Below, piece by piece: positions 43,957-52,896 of a DNA stretch of 64,000 nucleotides; position 1 is the first letter of the stretch, and every line of letters starts with the position of its first letter. This stretch comes from Gammaproteobacteria bacterium. Its GTDB lineage: Bacteria; Pseudomonadota; Gammaproteobacteria; Steroidobacterales; Steroidobacteraceae. The position numbers and the translations under genes are program-made. The stretch is taken from the NCBI GenBank assembly GCA_027459765.1, contig DAIDHD010000083.1, positions 62,001 through 126,000 of the forward strand, given 5' to 3'. The notes under the pieces were generated by a model. It searched no databases and was not told the DNA's origin. It was given only the letters and a program-made list of their open reading frames with translations.

Positions 43957-44234
43957 CGCGGATTAACGGGACTCGAAGGGAACCCGGCATTCGTTGTCGC
44001 GTCAGTAAGCGTGGCAGTTGTCACCCGATCCGGATCGAATGTGACGACCGCGATTTTCCTGTCGAAATCGACAGCCACCTTCTGGACTCCTGGAACGTGT
44101 TCCAGTGCCTTGCGCACGACGATGGGACAAGTGCCGCAGGTCATCTTCTGAACCTGCAGTGTAAGGGTTTGCGGTGGCGCGGCGGACGCGGCGGATGCCA
44201 CCAACGAAGCGATCAGTGCCTGCAAATAGCGCAT
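43953..44234 (-). CDS. merP: MerP-like periplasmic mercury-binding protein
   Basis: signal peptide, HMA fold, MTCGTCPIVVRKALEHVPGVQKVAVDF. Confidence 0.88.
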   Translation of the reverse strand: MRYLQALIASLVASAASAAPPQTLTLQVQKMTCGTCPIVVRKALEHVPGVQKVAVDFDRKIAVVTFDPDRVTTATLTDATTNAGFPSSPVNPR

Positions 44235-44244
44235 GCGGTCTCCT

Positions 44245-44589
44245 TCATCCTATTAGCTGCGGCGCAAACCATGGAAATGCGATCAGGGCCAGCAGCCCGA
44301 CTGTGACGGCCCAGAAAATCACGCGCTGCCGGCGGACGCGCCGCGGATCGGCGCAAGTTTCGCCAGGCTCACATCGTTGGGGAAGCAGGTAGAGCCGCCT
44401 GAACGCCAACGCGAGGAAAATCACAGTCGTAGCAATAAAGATGGGCCGATACGGCTCCAACGCCGTGAGTTGTCCGATCCAAGCTCCGCTCACCCCCAGG
44501 GCCAGAAGCACCAACGGACCTACGCAACAAAGCGATCCCACCACTGCCGCGGCAATGCCAGCCCACAAGTGTTTGCCAATGCTCACCAT
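44245..44589 (-). CDS. merT: MerT-like mercuric transport protein
   Basis: GSLCCVGPLVLLALGVSGAWIGQLTALEPYRPIF; 3 TM. Confidence 0.9.
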   Translation of the reverse strand: MVSIGKHLWAGIAAAVVGSLCCVGPLVLLALGVSGAWIGQLTALEPYRPIFIATTVIFLALAFRRLYLLPQRCEPGETCADPRRVRRQRVIFWAVTVGLLALIAFPWFAPQLIG

Positions 44590-44629
44590 CGGCGTAGGCT
44601 ACACCCTGTACCTAGGTACGGAGTCAACT
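44590..44629 (-). promoter_or_regulatory. mer operator/promoter (TTGACTCCGTACCTAGGTACAGGG)
   Basis: dyad between divergent merT and merR; TTGACT -35 on minus strand. Confidence 0.75.
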
Positions 44630-45031
44630 ATGCAGTCGGCCATCTATACAATTGGCCAACTCGCCAGGGAGGCGGGAGTGGGTGTCGAGACGATTCGCTA
44701 CTACCAGCGACGACGCCTGCTCGCCGTACCCATCAAGCGCGTCCAAGGGTTCCGCTACTATGGTGCGGAGATGCTCGAACGCCTCCGCTTTATTCGTCGC
44801 GCCCAGGCCTTGGGTCTTGCCCTGGAAGACATCCGCCAGCTACTTGGGCTCGATCGTAAGCGGGCGTGCGCGACAACGCGTGCGCTCGCGGCTCAGCGCC
44901 TTGTGGCGGTGGAGGCGAAGCTCAAGGATCTGACCGGTCTGCGCGACGCTCTCAGCGCGATCGTGCAGGAGTGCGATCACGAGGGAGGGTCAAGTTGTCC
45001 CTTGCTGACGCGGTTGGCAATCGATAGATGA
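44630..45031 (+). CDS. merR: MerR-type mercury-responsive regulator
   Basis: [27 protein letters not shown]; divergent from merTP. Confidence 0.88.
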   Translation: MQSAIYTIGQLAREAGVGVETIRYYQRRRLLAVPIKRVQGFRYYGAEMLERLRFIRRAQALGLALEDIRQLLGLDRKRACATTRALAAQRLVAVEAKLKDLTGLRDALSAIVQECDHEGGSSCPLLTRLAIDR

Positions 45032-45055
45032 CGCGCAGCGCGATCTGCTGGCTAC

Positions 45056-45175
45056 TGCCAAATCTACTGCCAAATCCGGGGGTCGGAGGGGACGGGAGGG
45101 AACAAAAATACAAATGAATTCAGTAAGTTATTGATTCCTATGATGTGTCCGCTTCGAATCCCTCTCTCTCCGCCA
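45056..45175 (+). repeat. attachment junction B: TGCCAAATC pair (45056-45064, 45068-45076) and core 45153-45175
   Basis: 23-nt core identical to junction A; extended identity CTTCGAATCCCTCTCTCTCCGCCAGTT. Confidence 0.85.
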
Positions 45176-45201
45176 GTTCTTTCCCGATTGATCTCATGGG
45201 C

Positions 45202-46530
45202 TTACGTACAGGCGCCACGTTCCTGGTGCCAAATCCAGTGCCAGACGCTGAACGCCGCCGGCAGCGGCGTTTCGCTCCGCCCACTGGGCCGCCATCGCTG
45301 CAGGAGTCTCCGGAACCATCCTGAGCGTCGGCTTGGCTCGGTAATGCCAGGAATTCGCATGGAGCGGCGAATCGCCGCCACGTCTGATTCGACGGCGCCA
45401 TCGGCCCACGCGGCGTAGACCTCGAGCATGGTGCGCACGGTGTGGCCGTGCTGCCGCGCCACCCACAGTGGGTTCTTGCCGAGCATGAGGTTCCAGCTCA
45501 CGCAGGAATGGCGCGCGCAGTACGGACGGCGCGGGCGGATGGGCAACCGTGCCAGCGACTTCGTCCAGCGCCGGCCGGGCTCCTTGATTGAGACCAGCGG
45601 TGAGCCATCGTCCGCGAAAAAGATGTACGGATGGCGAATGCGCCCCTCCCGTTCAAATCGTTCACGCAGCGCAAGCTGTCGACGCAGCACCGTCACCGCC
45701 CGCGGGGACAACTCAAAGATTCGGTGCACGCCAGTCTTCGTGGTTGCGCGGTCGACTCCGGCGACGCGTGCCTTGTTGACGCGCAGCGTGCCGCGCCCAG
45801 CATCGAAGTCCGACACCGTGAGCGCGATCTGTTCCGAAGGTCGCAGCCCCGTGAAGAACCGGAACTCGTCGTAGTTGGCCTGGGCCTCGCCCCAGTCTTC
45901 GCGAATCGTGCAGATCAACGTCTCGGCCTCTTCAATGCGAAAGGGATCGGGGCGGATGCGATCCTTGCGCGACATACGACAGCCGCGAAGACCTCGTGCC
46001 GGGTTGATGTGATGCGGGTGGTTGCGGCACGCGAATTCAAATGCCCGGCGCAGTACGCTGATGGCGTTGTTGTAGGTTTTGCGACTGCAGCGGTATGCGT
46101 CGGCCACGCGCGCCAGCGTTACGTAGTCGACACGCAGGAAGGGGACGGTGCCGATCTGCGGCCGCCACAGGGCGTTCAGTACGCGTCGGTAGCCGGAGAC
46201 GGTCGCCCAGGCGAGATCATCGCGCCGGAATCGCGACTCGCAGTGTTCGATAAATTGGTCGAAGATCTGATCGCAGGTGCGCACTTGGGACGGATCGATC
46301 ACCCGGCCTAGGAACCGGTACTCAGGGAACTCCTCCTCGAACAGGAACGTGCCGGCGCGGATGCGTTGGCGGATACCGGAGAGTCGATCGCGAGCCGCGC
46401 GGAGGTTCTGTGCGGTGGGCGACCGCCGGATCGTCGGTCGGTACCGAACGCCGTCGAGCATGAAATCGAACTGGATTCGGTTGTTCTGCTTGGGCCTGAC
46501 GCCCCCGGTACGCGGACCTCGACTGGCCAT
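45202..46530 (-). CDS. int: tyrosine recombinase/integrase of element 2 (diverged homologue of the 6607-8088 integrase)
   Basis: FFTGLRPSEQIAL, ARHSCVSWNLMLGKNPLWVARQHGHTVRTMLEVYAAW. Confidence 0.9.
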   Translation of the reverse strand: MASRGPRTGGVRPKQNNRIQFDFMLDGVRYRPTIRRSPTAQNLRAARDRLSGIRQRIRAGTFLFEEEFPEYRFLGRVIDPSQVRTCDQIFDQFIEHCESRFRRDDLAWATVSGYRRVLNALWRPQIGTVPFLRVDYVTLARVADAYRCSRKTYNNAISVLRRAFEFACRNHPHHINPARGLRGCRMSRKDRIRPDPFRIEEAETLICTIREDWGEAQANYDEFRFFTGLRPSEQIALTVSDFDAGRGTLRVNKARVAGVDRATTKTGVHRIFELSPRAVTVLRRQLALRERFEREGRIRHPYIFFADDGSPLVSIKEPGRRWTKSLARLPIRPRRPYCARHSCVSWNLMLGKNPLWVARQHGHTVRTMLEVYAAWADGAVESDVAAIRRSMRIPGITEPSRRSGWFRRLLQRWRPSGRSETPLPAAFSVWHWIWHQERGACT

Positions 46531-46749
46531 CAGACTCTCCTCCCTTCGGGTGGGTTGGGCCTACGGCGATACCTGCGGCGCCGCGCCGATCTGCTGTGGA
46601 ACGGGCCTCGAGTAGCATGGCGCCCCGGGGGCCGGACTCGTGCAGTTCTGACCAAAATGGATAAATAGCTTGCCATGTGTCGCGATCTGGCTCGGCTATT
46701 GTCCATGCGATTACGTGAAACTGGCCCGATTGAACTCGAACCGATAAAA

Positions 46750-46763
46750 GACTATATTTAGTC
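46750..46763. promoter_or_regulatory. palindrome GACTA-TATT-TAGTC upstream of TA operon, possible autoregulatory operator
   Basis: inverted repeat 23 bp upstream of the antitoxin ATG. Confidence 0.45.
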
Positions 46764-46786
46764 CTATCACGACACCCGGAGATCTT

Positions 46787-47065
46787 ATGCGGTATTCAAC
46801 CCAGATCAGGCCGATAAGCTACCTGAAGGCCAACGCCGCCGAGGTGCTGCAGGAACTGGCGGACCAGCGACAGCCGATGGTCATCACCCAGAATGGTGAG
46901 GCTAAGGCTGTTATCCAGGACGTAGCCACCTACGAGCAGACGCAGGAAACGCTGGCGCTATTGAAGATCCTGGCACTGGGTAATCAGCAAGTCTCCCAAG
47001 GCCGTGTCAAGCCGCTCGCCGATGTTGCCAGACGCTTGCGCGCCAGCCCCCAGACGGAGGACTGA
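46787..47065 (+). CDS. type II antitoxin, Phd/YefM-like
   Basis: IRPISYLKANAAEVLQELADQRQPMVITQNGEAKAVIQDVATYEQ. Confidence 0.88.
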   Translation: MRYSTQIRPISYLKANAAEVLQELADQRQPMVITQNGEAKAVIQDVATYEQTQETLALLKILALGNQQVSQGRVKPLADVARRLRASPQTED

Positions 47066-47394
47066 TGCGCTTTGAAGTCGTTCTCACCGAGGATGCCGAG
47101 CGCGACCTGGAAGACATCGTCAGCCATATCGCGACGCACGATTCGCCCCGTAGCGCTGATCACGTCCTGAACCGAATACTCGAGATCGCAGAGAGCCTTT
47201 CGGGCGCGCCGGCGCGTGGATCGCAGCCGAAGGAACTGCGTGGGCTGGGCGATCAGGAATACCGGCAGGTTTTCTTCAAGCCTTACCGGCTCATCTATCG
47301 GGTCGTCGAAGAGCGCGTGGTCATCTACCTGATCGCCGATGGTCGACGGGACATGCAATCCTTGTTGGCGCGCCGGCTGCTCGGCGGCGGTTAA
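47065..47394 (+). CDS. type II toxin, RelE/ParE superfamily
   Basis: FEVVLTEDAERDLEDIVSHI...RGSQPKELRGLGDQEYRQVFFKPYRLIYRVVEERVVIYLIADGRRDMQSLL. Confidence 0.88.
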   Translation: MRFEVVLTEDAERDLEDIVSHIATHDSPRSADHVLNRILEIAESLSGAPARGSQPKELRGLGDQEYRQVFFKPYRLIYRVVEERVVIYLIADGRRDMQSLLARRLLGGG

Positions 47395-47439
47395 CGCGCC
47401 CGTGGGTTCGCGACGCGCCTTTCCAATGCGCGGATTGCT

Positions 47440-47946
47440 GTGATTGCGCTGTGTTGTTCCCGCGTCGTTCGGAACCGGCTGGGAGTAGCAAGCCGACCGC
47501 CAGACGCGCCCGAGCCTACGTCTCGCCTCGGCAACTGGTATGTGCATCTGGTACGCCTTGGACCTCGGCAGTATGTCCTTGCCACCAGCGAACGATCATT
47601 GCTCACCGTCGTTCTCCCGGCGCGCGAGCTGCGGACTACGATGGAAGGAAATCTGCGGGTCGCAGTCGGGCAGTTATTGTTGGCTCTGAATATTCCACCC
47701 GAAATCGTGAGAAGCGAGGTGGGAGAAATGCAGCCGGTAATCATCGCCCCGGCGACGAACCGGCGAGTACTCGGTTCGATGAACGAATTGGCGTTTCATC
47801 TGGGCGTGCGGCAAGATCAACTCAGCGATCCGGTCGACATGGCTGTGAGCCTGAGCGGCATCCCGTTGTCGGCTGTGGGTTCCAAGAGCCACTACGGTAT
47901 TCCGCGGGACGTCGCACTCGATCTGCTCGTGAATCCCGGACATTGA
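47440..47946 (+). CDS. hypothetical protein, possibly DUF6933-like
   Basis: MIALCCSRVVRNRLGV...TSRLGNWYVHLVRLGPRQYVLATSERSLLTVVLPARE. Confidence 0.6.
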   Translation: MIALCCSRVVRNRLGVASRPPDAPEPTSRLGNWYVHLVRLGPRQYVLATSERSLLTVVLPARELRTTMEGNLRVAVGQLLLALNIPPEIVRSEVGEMQPVIIAPATNRRVLGSMNELAFHLGVRQDQLSDPVDMAVSLSGIPLSAVGSKSHYGIPRDVALDLLVNPGH

Positions 47947-48122
47947 GGAACTGCGCACTACGATCGCGGCCGCTAGCTCGCGAGGGTCGGGTTAGACGCT
48001 CGATCGCGGAGATTCCGGAGTGTTACGAAACGTCGGTACTTAAAAACAAGTACCGACGTATTGGAACGGCATTCCCGGCAATCGATTCGCTGATTCGCAG
48101 CAACGACTACGACGCGGGCTAC

Positions 48123-48245
48123 TGCCAAATCTACTGCCAAATCCGGGGGTCGGAGGGGACGGGAGGGGACAAAACCCTAGCGAATTCAGTAAGTTATTGA
48201 TTTGAAAAATGTCTCCGCCGGGTTCGAATCCCTCCCTCTCCGCCA
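48123..48245 (+). repeat. attachment junction C: TGCCAAATC pair (48123-48131, 48135-48143) and core 48223-48245 (one mismatch)
   Basis: GGGTTCGAATCCCTCCCTCTCCGCCA; same organisation as A and B. Confidence 0.82.
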
Positions 48246-48500
48246 ATAGTTACTGAAGAGCCTCTCGGCTTCTCAGTGAACGTCGATCCATAGTATTCGT
48301 CGGGGACTGGGAGGGATGACGCCGGAGCGTCCTGACGCGACGGCGGTCCCGAGGTCTGCCGAGGGACGAGCGGCGCAGCCAGCACCATATTTCAGGCTAC
48401 GCTGCATAGCCGCCGAGCGGTCAAATTTGAGAGTGGTTGCGCCGACCGGCGCACACTGCCACTTGCACCGGCTCTGAACCGGGCCGGTGAGGATCGAATT

Positions 48501-48534
48501 CAAGGACACCGGCGGTGAACCGCCGGTGTCCTTG
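48501..48534 (-). terminator. long perfect hairpin downstream of RRM gene
   Basis: CAAGGACACCGGCGGT-GA-ACCGCCGGTGTCCTTG. Confidence 0.6.
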
Positions 48535-48548
48535 CAACTAGCGCTGTC

Positions 48549-48845
48549 TTACCAGCGGCTGTTGGAGCGGAAGCCGCCGCCGCCGCCGGAGCGGCCGCCG
48601 GCCGGCTTGTCCTGCGCCTCATTGACGCGCAGCGAACGGCCGCCCATGGAGTGGCCGTTCAGTGCCCCGATCGCCCGCGAGGCGTCGGACGCCGACATCT
48701 CGACGAAGCCGAAGCCGCGAGGACGGCCGGTGTCGCGATCGTTGGGGAGCGCCACGGACTGCACTTCGCCGTGGGCGCTGAAAAGCGCACGGACGTCGTC
48801 CTCGGTGGCGCTGAACGGGAGGTTACCTACGTAAATCTTAGCCAT
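48549..48845 (-). CDS. single-RRM RNA-binding protein
   Basis: KIYVGNLPFSATEDDVRALFSAHGEVQS...GRPRGFGFVEM; Gly/Arg-rich tail. Confidence 0.92.
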   Translation of the reverse strand: MAKIYVGNLPFSATEDDVRALFSAHGEVQSVALPNDRDTGRPRGFGFVEMSASDASRAIGALNGHSMGGRSLRVNEAQDKPAGGRSGGGGGFRSNSRW

Positions 48846-49138
48846 TTGTGTCGTATCCAAAAAATTAAAGTCTTAGCGAACTCAATCGGCTATTCCGATC
48901 GGGGTACGCGTCAATACACGATTGGCGCCGGCGTGCTGATGGGGTTGTCGTCCCGGCAGCTACCGACCGGTGCGTCGTGTCACCTGATCGAGGTCGATTC
49001 AGCTGCGGACAGTGCGCCAGATGAGGCGCCTGATTCAAACAGAAAGGCAACGATCGCGGCAGAGGATACCACCTGTCGCGCCCGAATGCACGGTAATCCT
49101 AACGACCGCCCGGATGGCCCCGCAGCCCGGGCACGGGT

Positions 49139-50389
49139 TCAGCCGGGTTTGCCGTCGACTCGAGGGCTCAGGAGTATCGGCGCATAGACGGCGATGAACA
49201 GCCCGAACGCAGCGCTCCAGAGCGACGCGGCGAGCACGATCACGGCCGCATACGGCAGCGGCAGACAATGCGGACCGAACACGCGCACGGCCGTTGCCAT
49301 GGCGAGCAGACCGTACGCCCAGACGGTCGGCCGCGCCGCCACGAGCGCTCTGCCCGTGTGCCCGAGCGAGGCCCGTGTCATCACGGCCAGGGTCATGGTC
49401 GCCGCCGCGCCGATCGTCAGCGCGTGCCAGTAGAACTGCGCCCACGACCATCCGCCGAGCAGCGCCAGCGCCTTGAGCGCGAACCCTATGGGTAGCCAGA
49501 GGTATGCCAGGTGCAGCACCCAGACCAGCGGCATGCGTCGCGCCGCGAGCGCACGCCACTGCGTCAGCCGGACGGCCTGAACCGCGGCGACGGCGGCGGC
49601 GACCACGCCCGCCGCTTCGCCATCCGGATGCAGGATGTCGACGCCCACCACCGCGACCATGCCGACCAGCGCCAGAGCGGTCACGCCGGGCCAGGCGCGC
49701 AGTTGCACCGACACGCCCCGCTGCTTCAAGGCAGCGCTGGTGAAGGCGGGAATGATCCGGCCACCGATCAGCGTGACGAGCAGGAGGACGATGTCGATTC
49801 CGACGAAGAGCGAGTGACGCGCTTGCGCGGGGTCGCCGCGCCACATTCCCCAATAGAAGGCGGCGTTCGTGGTCCACAGCGCCACCAGCACGAGCAGCAG
49901 GACGGCATTTCGGTTGCCCTTGTGCACGAGCGGCGGCGCTACGAACGCCGCCAGCGCCGGCAGGAACGCCAGATCGATGGCCGCCACGGCCGGCAGAGGC
50001 CAGAGCGCCGACGTCGCTATGGCAATTCGTGCGAGCAACCAGAGTCCTGCGAGCAGAGCCAGCGGGCGGCCCGCGAAGCCACGCTCTCCGGTCCAATTGG
50101 GCACGGCGGTCAGCATGAACCCGGCCATTGCCGCGGCGAGGAATCCGAACAGCATTTCGTGGCCGTGCCAGAGCGGCGGCGCCCAATCGGTGCCAAGCGG
50201 CAGCACGCCAACGTATGCGGCGGCCCACCAGGGAACGAGCAGCAGCGCGAGCGCGCCGGCGCCGAGGAAGAACGGGCGGAAGCCGTAACCGAACAGCGCA
50301 CCCGGCGTGATCGAAGGTCGGTCGCGCCGATCCTGCGCTGCGTAGTGAGTTGCGTGCTGCGCGTTCACGTCGACTTTGCGTTGGAACAA
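49139..50389 (-). CDS. nnrS: NnrS family haem/copper membrane protein
   Basis: 12-TM; LFGYGFRPFFLGAGALALLLVPWW, WHGHEMLFGFLAAAMAGFMLTAVPNWTG. Confidence 0.92.
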   Translation of the reverse strand: MFQRKVDVNAQHATHYAAQDRRDRPSITPGALFGYGFRPFFLGAGALALLLVPWWAAAYVGVLPLGTDWAPPLWHGHEMLFGFLAAAMAGFMLTAVPNWTGERGFAGRPLALLAGLWLLARIAIATSALWPLPAVAAIDLAFLPALAAFVAPPLVHKGNRNAVLLLVLVALWTTNAAFYWGMWRGDPAQARHSLFVGIDIVLLLVTLIGGRIIPAFTSAALKQRGVSVQLRAWPGVTALALVGMVAVVGVDILHPDGEAAGVVAAAVAAVQAVRLTQWRALAARRMPLVWVLHLAYLWLPIGFALKALALLGGWSWAQFYWHALTIGAAATMTLAVMTRASLGHTGRALVAARPTVWAYGLLAMATAVRVFGPHCLPLPYAAVIVLAASLWSAAFGLFIAVYAPILLSPRVDGKPG

Positions 50390-50592
50390 CCGTCTGGCGA
50401 GGTGCGGCGGGGGTCTTCTCGATCGTCCGCGGGCGGGATCGGTCCGACCTTCATCCAGTCATCGCCCCACCATTCGATGGGGTGTGGAGAGCGTTCCGTG
50501 CCATTGCCACAACGCATGTCGTTCGCGGGGCACAGGTGCTCGCAGCCCCAGCAGATGCGTTCCGGATGTCCCGGATGAGACGGTATACTCAC
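50365..50592 (-). CDS. DUF3079 family protein
   Basis: GTG start; SHPGHPERICWGCEHLCPANDMRCGNGTERSPHPIEWWGDDW. Confidence 0.8.
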   Translation of the reverse strand: MSIPSHPGHPERICWGCEHLCPANDMRCGNGTERSPHPIEWWGDDWMKVGPIPPADDREDPRRTSPDGCSNAKST

Positions 50593-50685
50593 GTATGGCC
50601 ATTCTGTTGCGCCACGGGCCGGTGTCGTATCCGGAATACTGCGTATGATGCACGGATCCATCGCGGATCGAAGAGAGGGTGTGAG

Positions 50686-51381
50686 ATGAGCGATTCGGCG
50701 TACGACCGGCGCGCATTCGTCAGCGGCGGCCTCGTGGCGGCGGGCCTCGCCGCCGTAGTCGGCAACGCTTCGGCGTCGACGCGGCCGGTGGAGGGCGCGT
50801 GGCGGCCGGCCAGCGAGCCCAACGACGCGTGGCTCGACAAGCCGGGCACGCGCCACAGATTGGTCGTCGACACCTGGACTGCCGCGGCGGCCGAGCAGGC
50901 GTTGGGATACGTCGACACGTTCTACCGCGCCAACGAGAGCGGCTACGGCCTCGCGGCGGACGCGCTCGGCGTGGTCATCGTGCTGCGCCACTTCTCCACG
51001 CCCTTTGGCTATGCCGACAAGGTCTGGGAGAAGTACGGCGGTGCGTTGGCGGAGCTGATCAAACTCTCCGGCCGGGTCGCCATCCGCGCGGCGCAGGTAA
51101 ACCCGCTGCTCGCCAGTGCTCCGTCCGCAGGCAAGCGGGGCGGCGACGAAGAGGATCCTACGCTCACCAGTCTGGCGGCGAAGGGCGTACGTTTCGCGGT
51201 CTGTGCCGCTGCGACCGCCAACCTGGCACAGATTCTCGCCAAGTCCGGCGGCAACGCGGCGGCCATCGAAGCGGAACTGAAGGCCAATCTGGTGCCCGGC
51301 GCGGTGCTGATGGCCTCTGGCGTGGTCGCCGTCAATCGAGCGCAGGAGTACGGCTACGCGTTCATGTCCGTCGTGGCCTGA
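50686..51381 (+). CDS. Tat-signal exported protein, possibly DsrE-like
   Basis: DRRAFVSGGLVAAGLAAVVG signal; fold assignment is weak. Confidence 0.6.
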   Translation: MSDSAYDRRAFVSGGLVAAGLAAVVGNASASTRPVEGAWRPASEPNDAWLDKPGTRHRLVVDTWTAAAAEQALGYVDTFYRANESGYGLAADALGVVIVLRHFSTPFGYADKVWEKYGGALAELIKLSGRVAIRAAQVNPLLASAPSAGKRGGDEEDPTLTSLAAKGVRFAVCAAATANLAQILAKSGGNAAAIEAELKANLVPGAVLMASGVVAVNRAQEYGYAFMSVVA

Positions 51382-51411
51382 GGCGCCGCCAAGCCGCCAC
51401 GGGCCCGTTCA

Positions 51412-52896
51412 ATGGGACAGCAACTGTTCGCGGGGGCAATGGACGTGACTTGGTGCAGGCGTCTGATTGCGTTTGCCGTGTTGGGGCTCGCCGGCTGCGC
51501 GACGCCGCCGCTCGAGCGCATGCAAGACGCGGCCGGCGGGCTCTACGGGGCACGATCCGGCGTGCCCGGCGTGACGACGTCGGCAGTGATGGTGTCCGCA
51601 AGTGCGGCCGACGGCGAGACGGATCCGCGTGTGGCCGCGCTGCTCGCCGCACCGCTCACGGCCGACGCGGCCGTGCAGGTGGCGCTGCTGCAGAACCCGC
51701 GCGTCCAGGGCCTCTACGCGGAGCTCGGGATCGCCCGGGCGGACCTGTACGACGCAGTTCACCTGTCGAATCCCGTCCTCGGTTACGTGGGGCTCGGCGG
51801 CGGCGGCGACGGCGGGCGGGTCGACTGGAGCCTGTCGCAGAATTTCACGGAGATCGTCTTCCAAAGGTACCGCAAGCAGGGCGCCGAGAGCCGCGTGCTG
51901 CGCGCCGAGCAACGGGTCGCCGGGGGGCTCCTCGGACTGGAGGCCGACGTCAGGTCCGCGTACGTTCGCTACGTGGGCAGCCGGACGATCGCCGGCCTGC
52001 GCGAGCACATCGCACAAGACACCGGGGTGTCCGCGAATTACGGTCAGCAGCTGTTCGCTGCCGGCAACATCAACCAGTTGCAGCTATCGCGGCTACGGGA
52101 GGCCGCGGATCTCGCGCGCACAGAGGCGCTGCGCGCACGGTCGGCCGAAATCGGCGACCGCAACGCTCTGCTCACCTTGCTGGGCCTGCGCAGCGACGCA
52201 CGGGTGGAGTTCGCCGGCGAGTACGCGTTGCCCGAGGAGCAGACGCCTGTGCTCGAGGAGCTGCAGCGCTGGGCGCTCGACAACCGCCTCGACTTGGCCA
52301 GCGCCCGGGAGGCGCTTCGATTCGCCGAAGTTGCGCGCACGCACGCGCGCCGCTGGCGCTGGCTCGGCGAGTCGAGCATCGGCGTGGCGACGGAGCACGA
52401 CGGGGCCTTCGGTGCCGTGCCGCCGGAGACTCTGGTCGGCCCGAGCGCGAGTCTCGCCCTGCCACTGTTCAACCGAGGCGAGGGATCCGTCGATCGGGCG
52501 CAGGCCGCGGTGCAGGCGCTCGGCGCCGACGTGCGTGCACTGACGCTGTCGATCGAGAACGACGTCGCCACGCGCGTGGCGGAGTTGGCGGCGGCGCGCG
52601 CCGCCTTCGACGTCTATCGCGGCAAACTCGTCCCCGAGCAGCGCGCCATCGTGGCGGAGAGCCGCAGGCAGCAAAACTACATGCTCATCGGCGCCTTCGA
52701 AGTGCTCGCTGCGCAGGCGCATCAGTATGCGGGCTACCAGGCATACATCGAGGCGCTGCGCGACTACTGGACCGCCCGCGTCGATCTCGCACGCGCCACC
52801 GGCGGGCGTTTCCCGGGTTTCGCCGGTCCGGGTGCGTCCGGTGCGCGCGTCGACCCGTTGACCGATCTTGACCCGAGTTTCGGAGCAAAGCCATGA
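51412..52896 (+). CDS. TolC/CusC-like outer membrane lipoprotein, copy 3
   Basis: lipobox VLGLAGC; VDWSLSQNFTEIVFQRYRKQGAESRVL; ATGA overlap with MCO. Confidence 0.85.
   Translation: MGQQLFAGAMDVTWCRRLIAFAVLGLAGCATPPLERMQDAAGGLYGARSGVPGVTTSAVMVSASAADGETDPRVAALLAAPLTADAAVQVALLQNPRVQGLYAELGIARADLYDAVHLSNPVLGYVGLGGGGDGGRVDWSLSQNFTEIVFQRYRKQGAESRVLRAEQRVAGGLLGLEADVRSAYVRYVGSRTIAGLREHIAQDTGVSANYGQQLFAAGNINQLQLSRLREAADLARTEALRARSAEIGDRNALLTLLGLRSDARVEFAGEYALPEEQTPVLEELQRWALDNRLDLASAREALRFAEVARTHARRWRWLGESSIGVATEHDGAFGAVPPETLVGPSASLALPLFNRGEGSVDRAQAAVQALGADVRALTLSIENDVATRVAELAAARAAFDVYRGKLVPEQRAIVAESRRQQNYMLIGAFEVLAAQAHQYAGYQAYIEALRDYWTARVDLARATGGRFPGFAGPGASGARVDPLTDLDPSFGAKP

Larger units (their letters stand above)
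45176..48245. mobile_element. mini integrative element 2, about 3.07 kb
   Basis: integrase adjacent to junction B; bounded by junction C; cargo is a TA pair and one DUF protein. Confidence 0.7.

Noticed and set aside
48040-48246. Minus-strand ORF MAEREGFEPGGDIFQINNLLNSLGF... as a gene
   Set aside because: It is translation of att junction C, not an independent protein; the same peptide pattern appears wherever this tRNA core is read in this frame.
50799-52871. 690-aa + strand ORF overlapping the Tat protein and tolC copy 3
   Set aside because: Arg/Gly/Ala-rich out-of-frame translation; the other frame encodes recognisable proteins with signal peptides.
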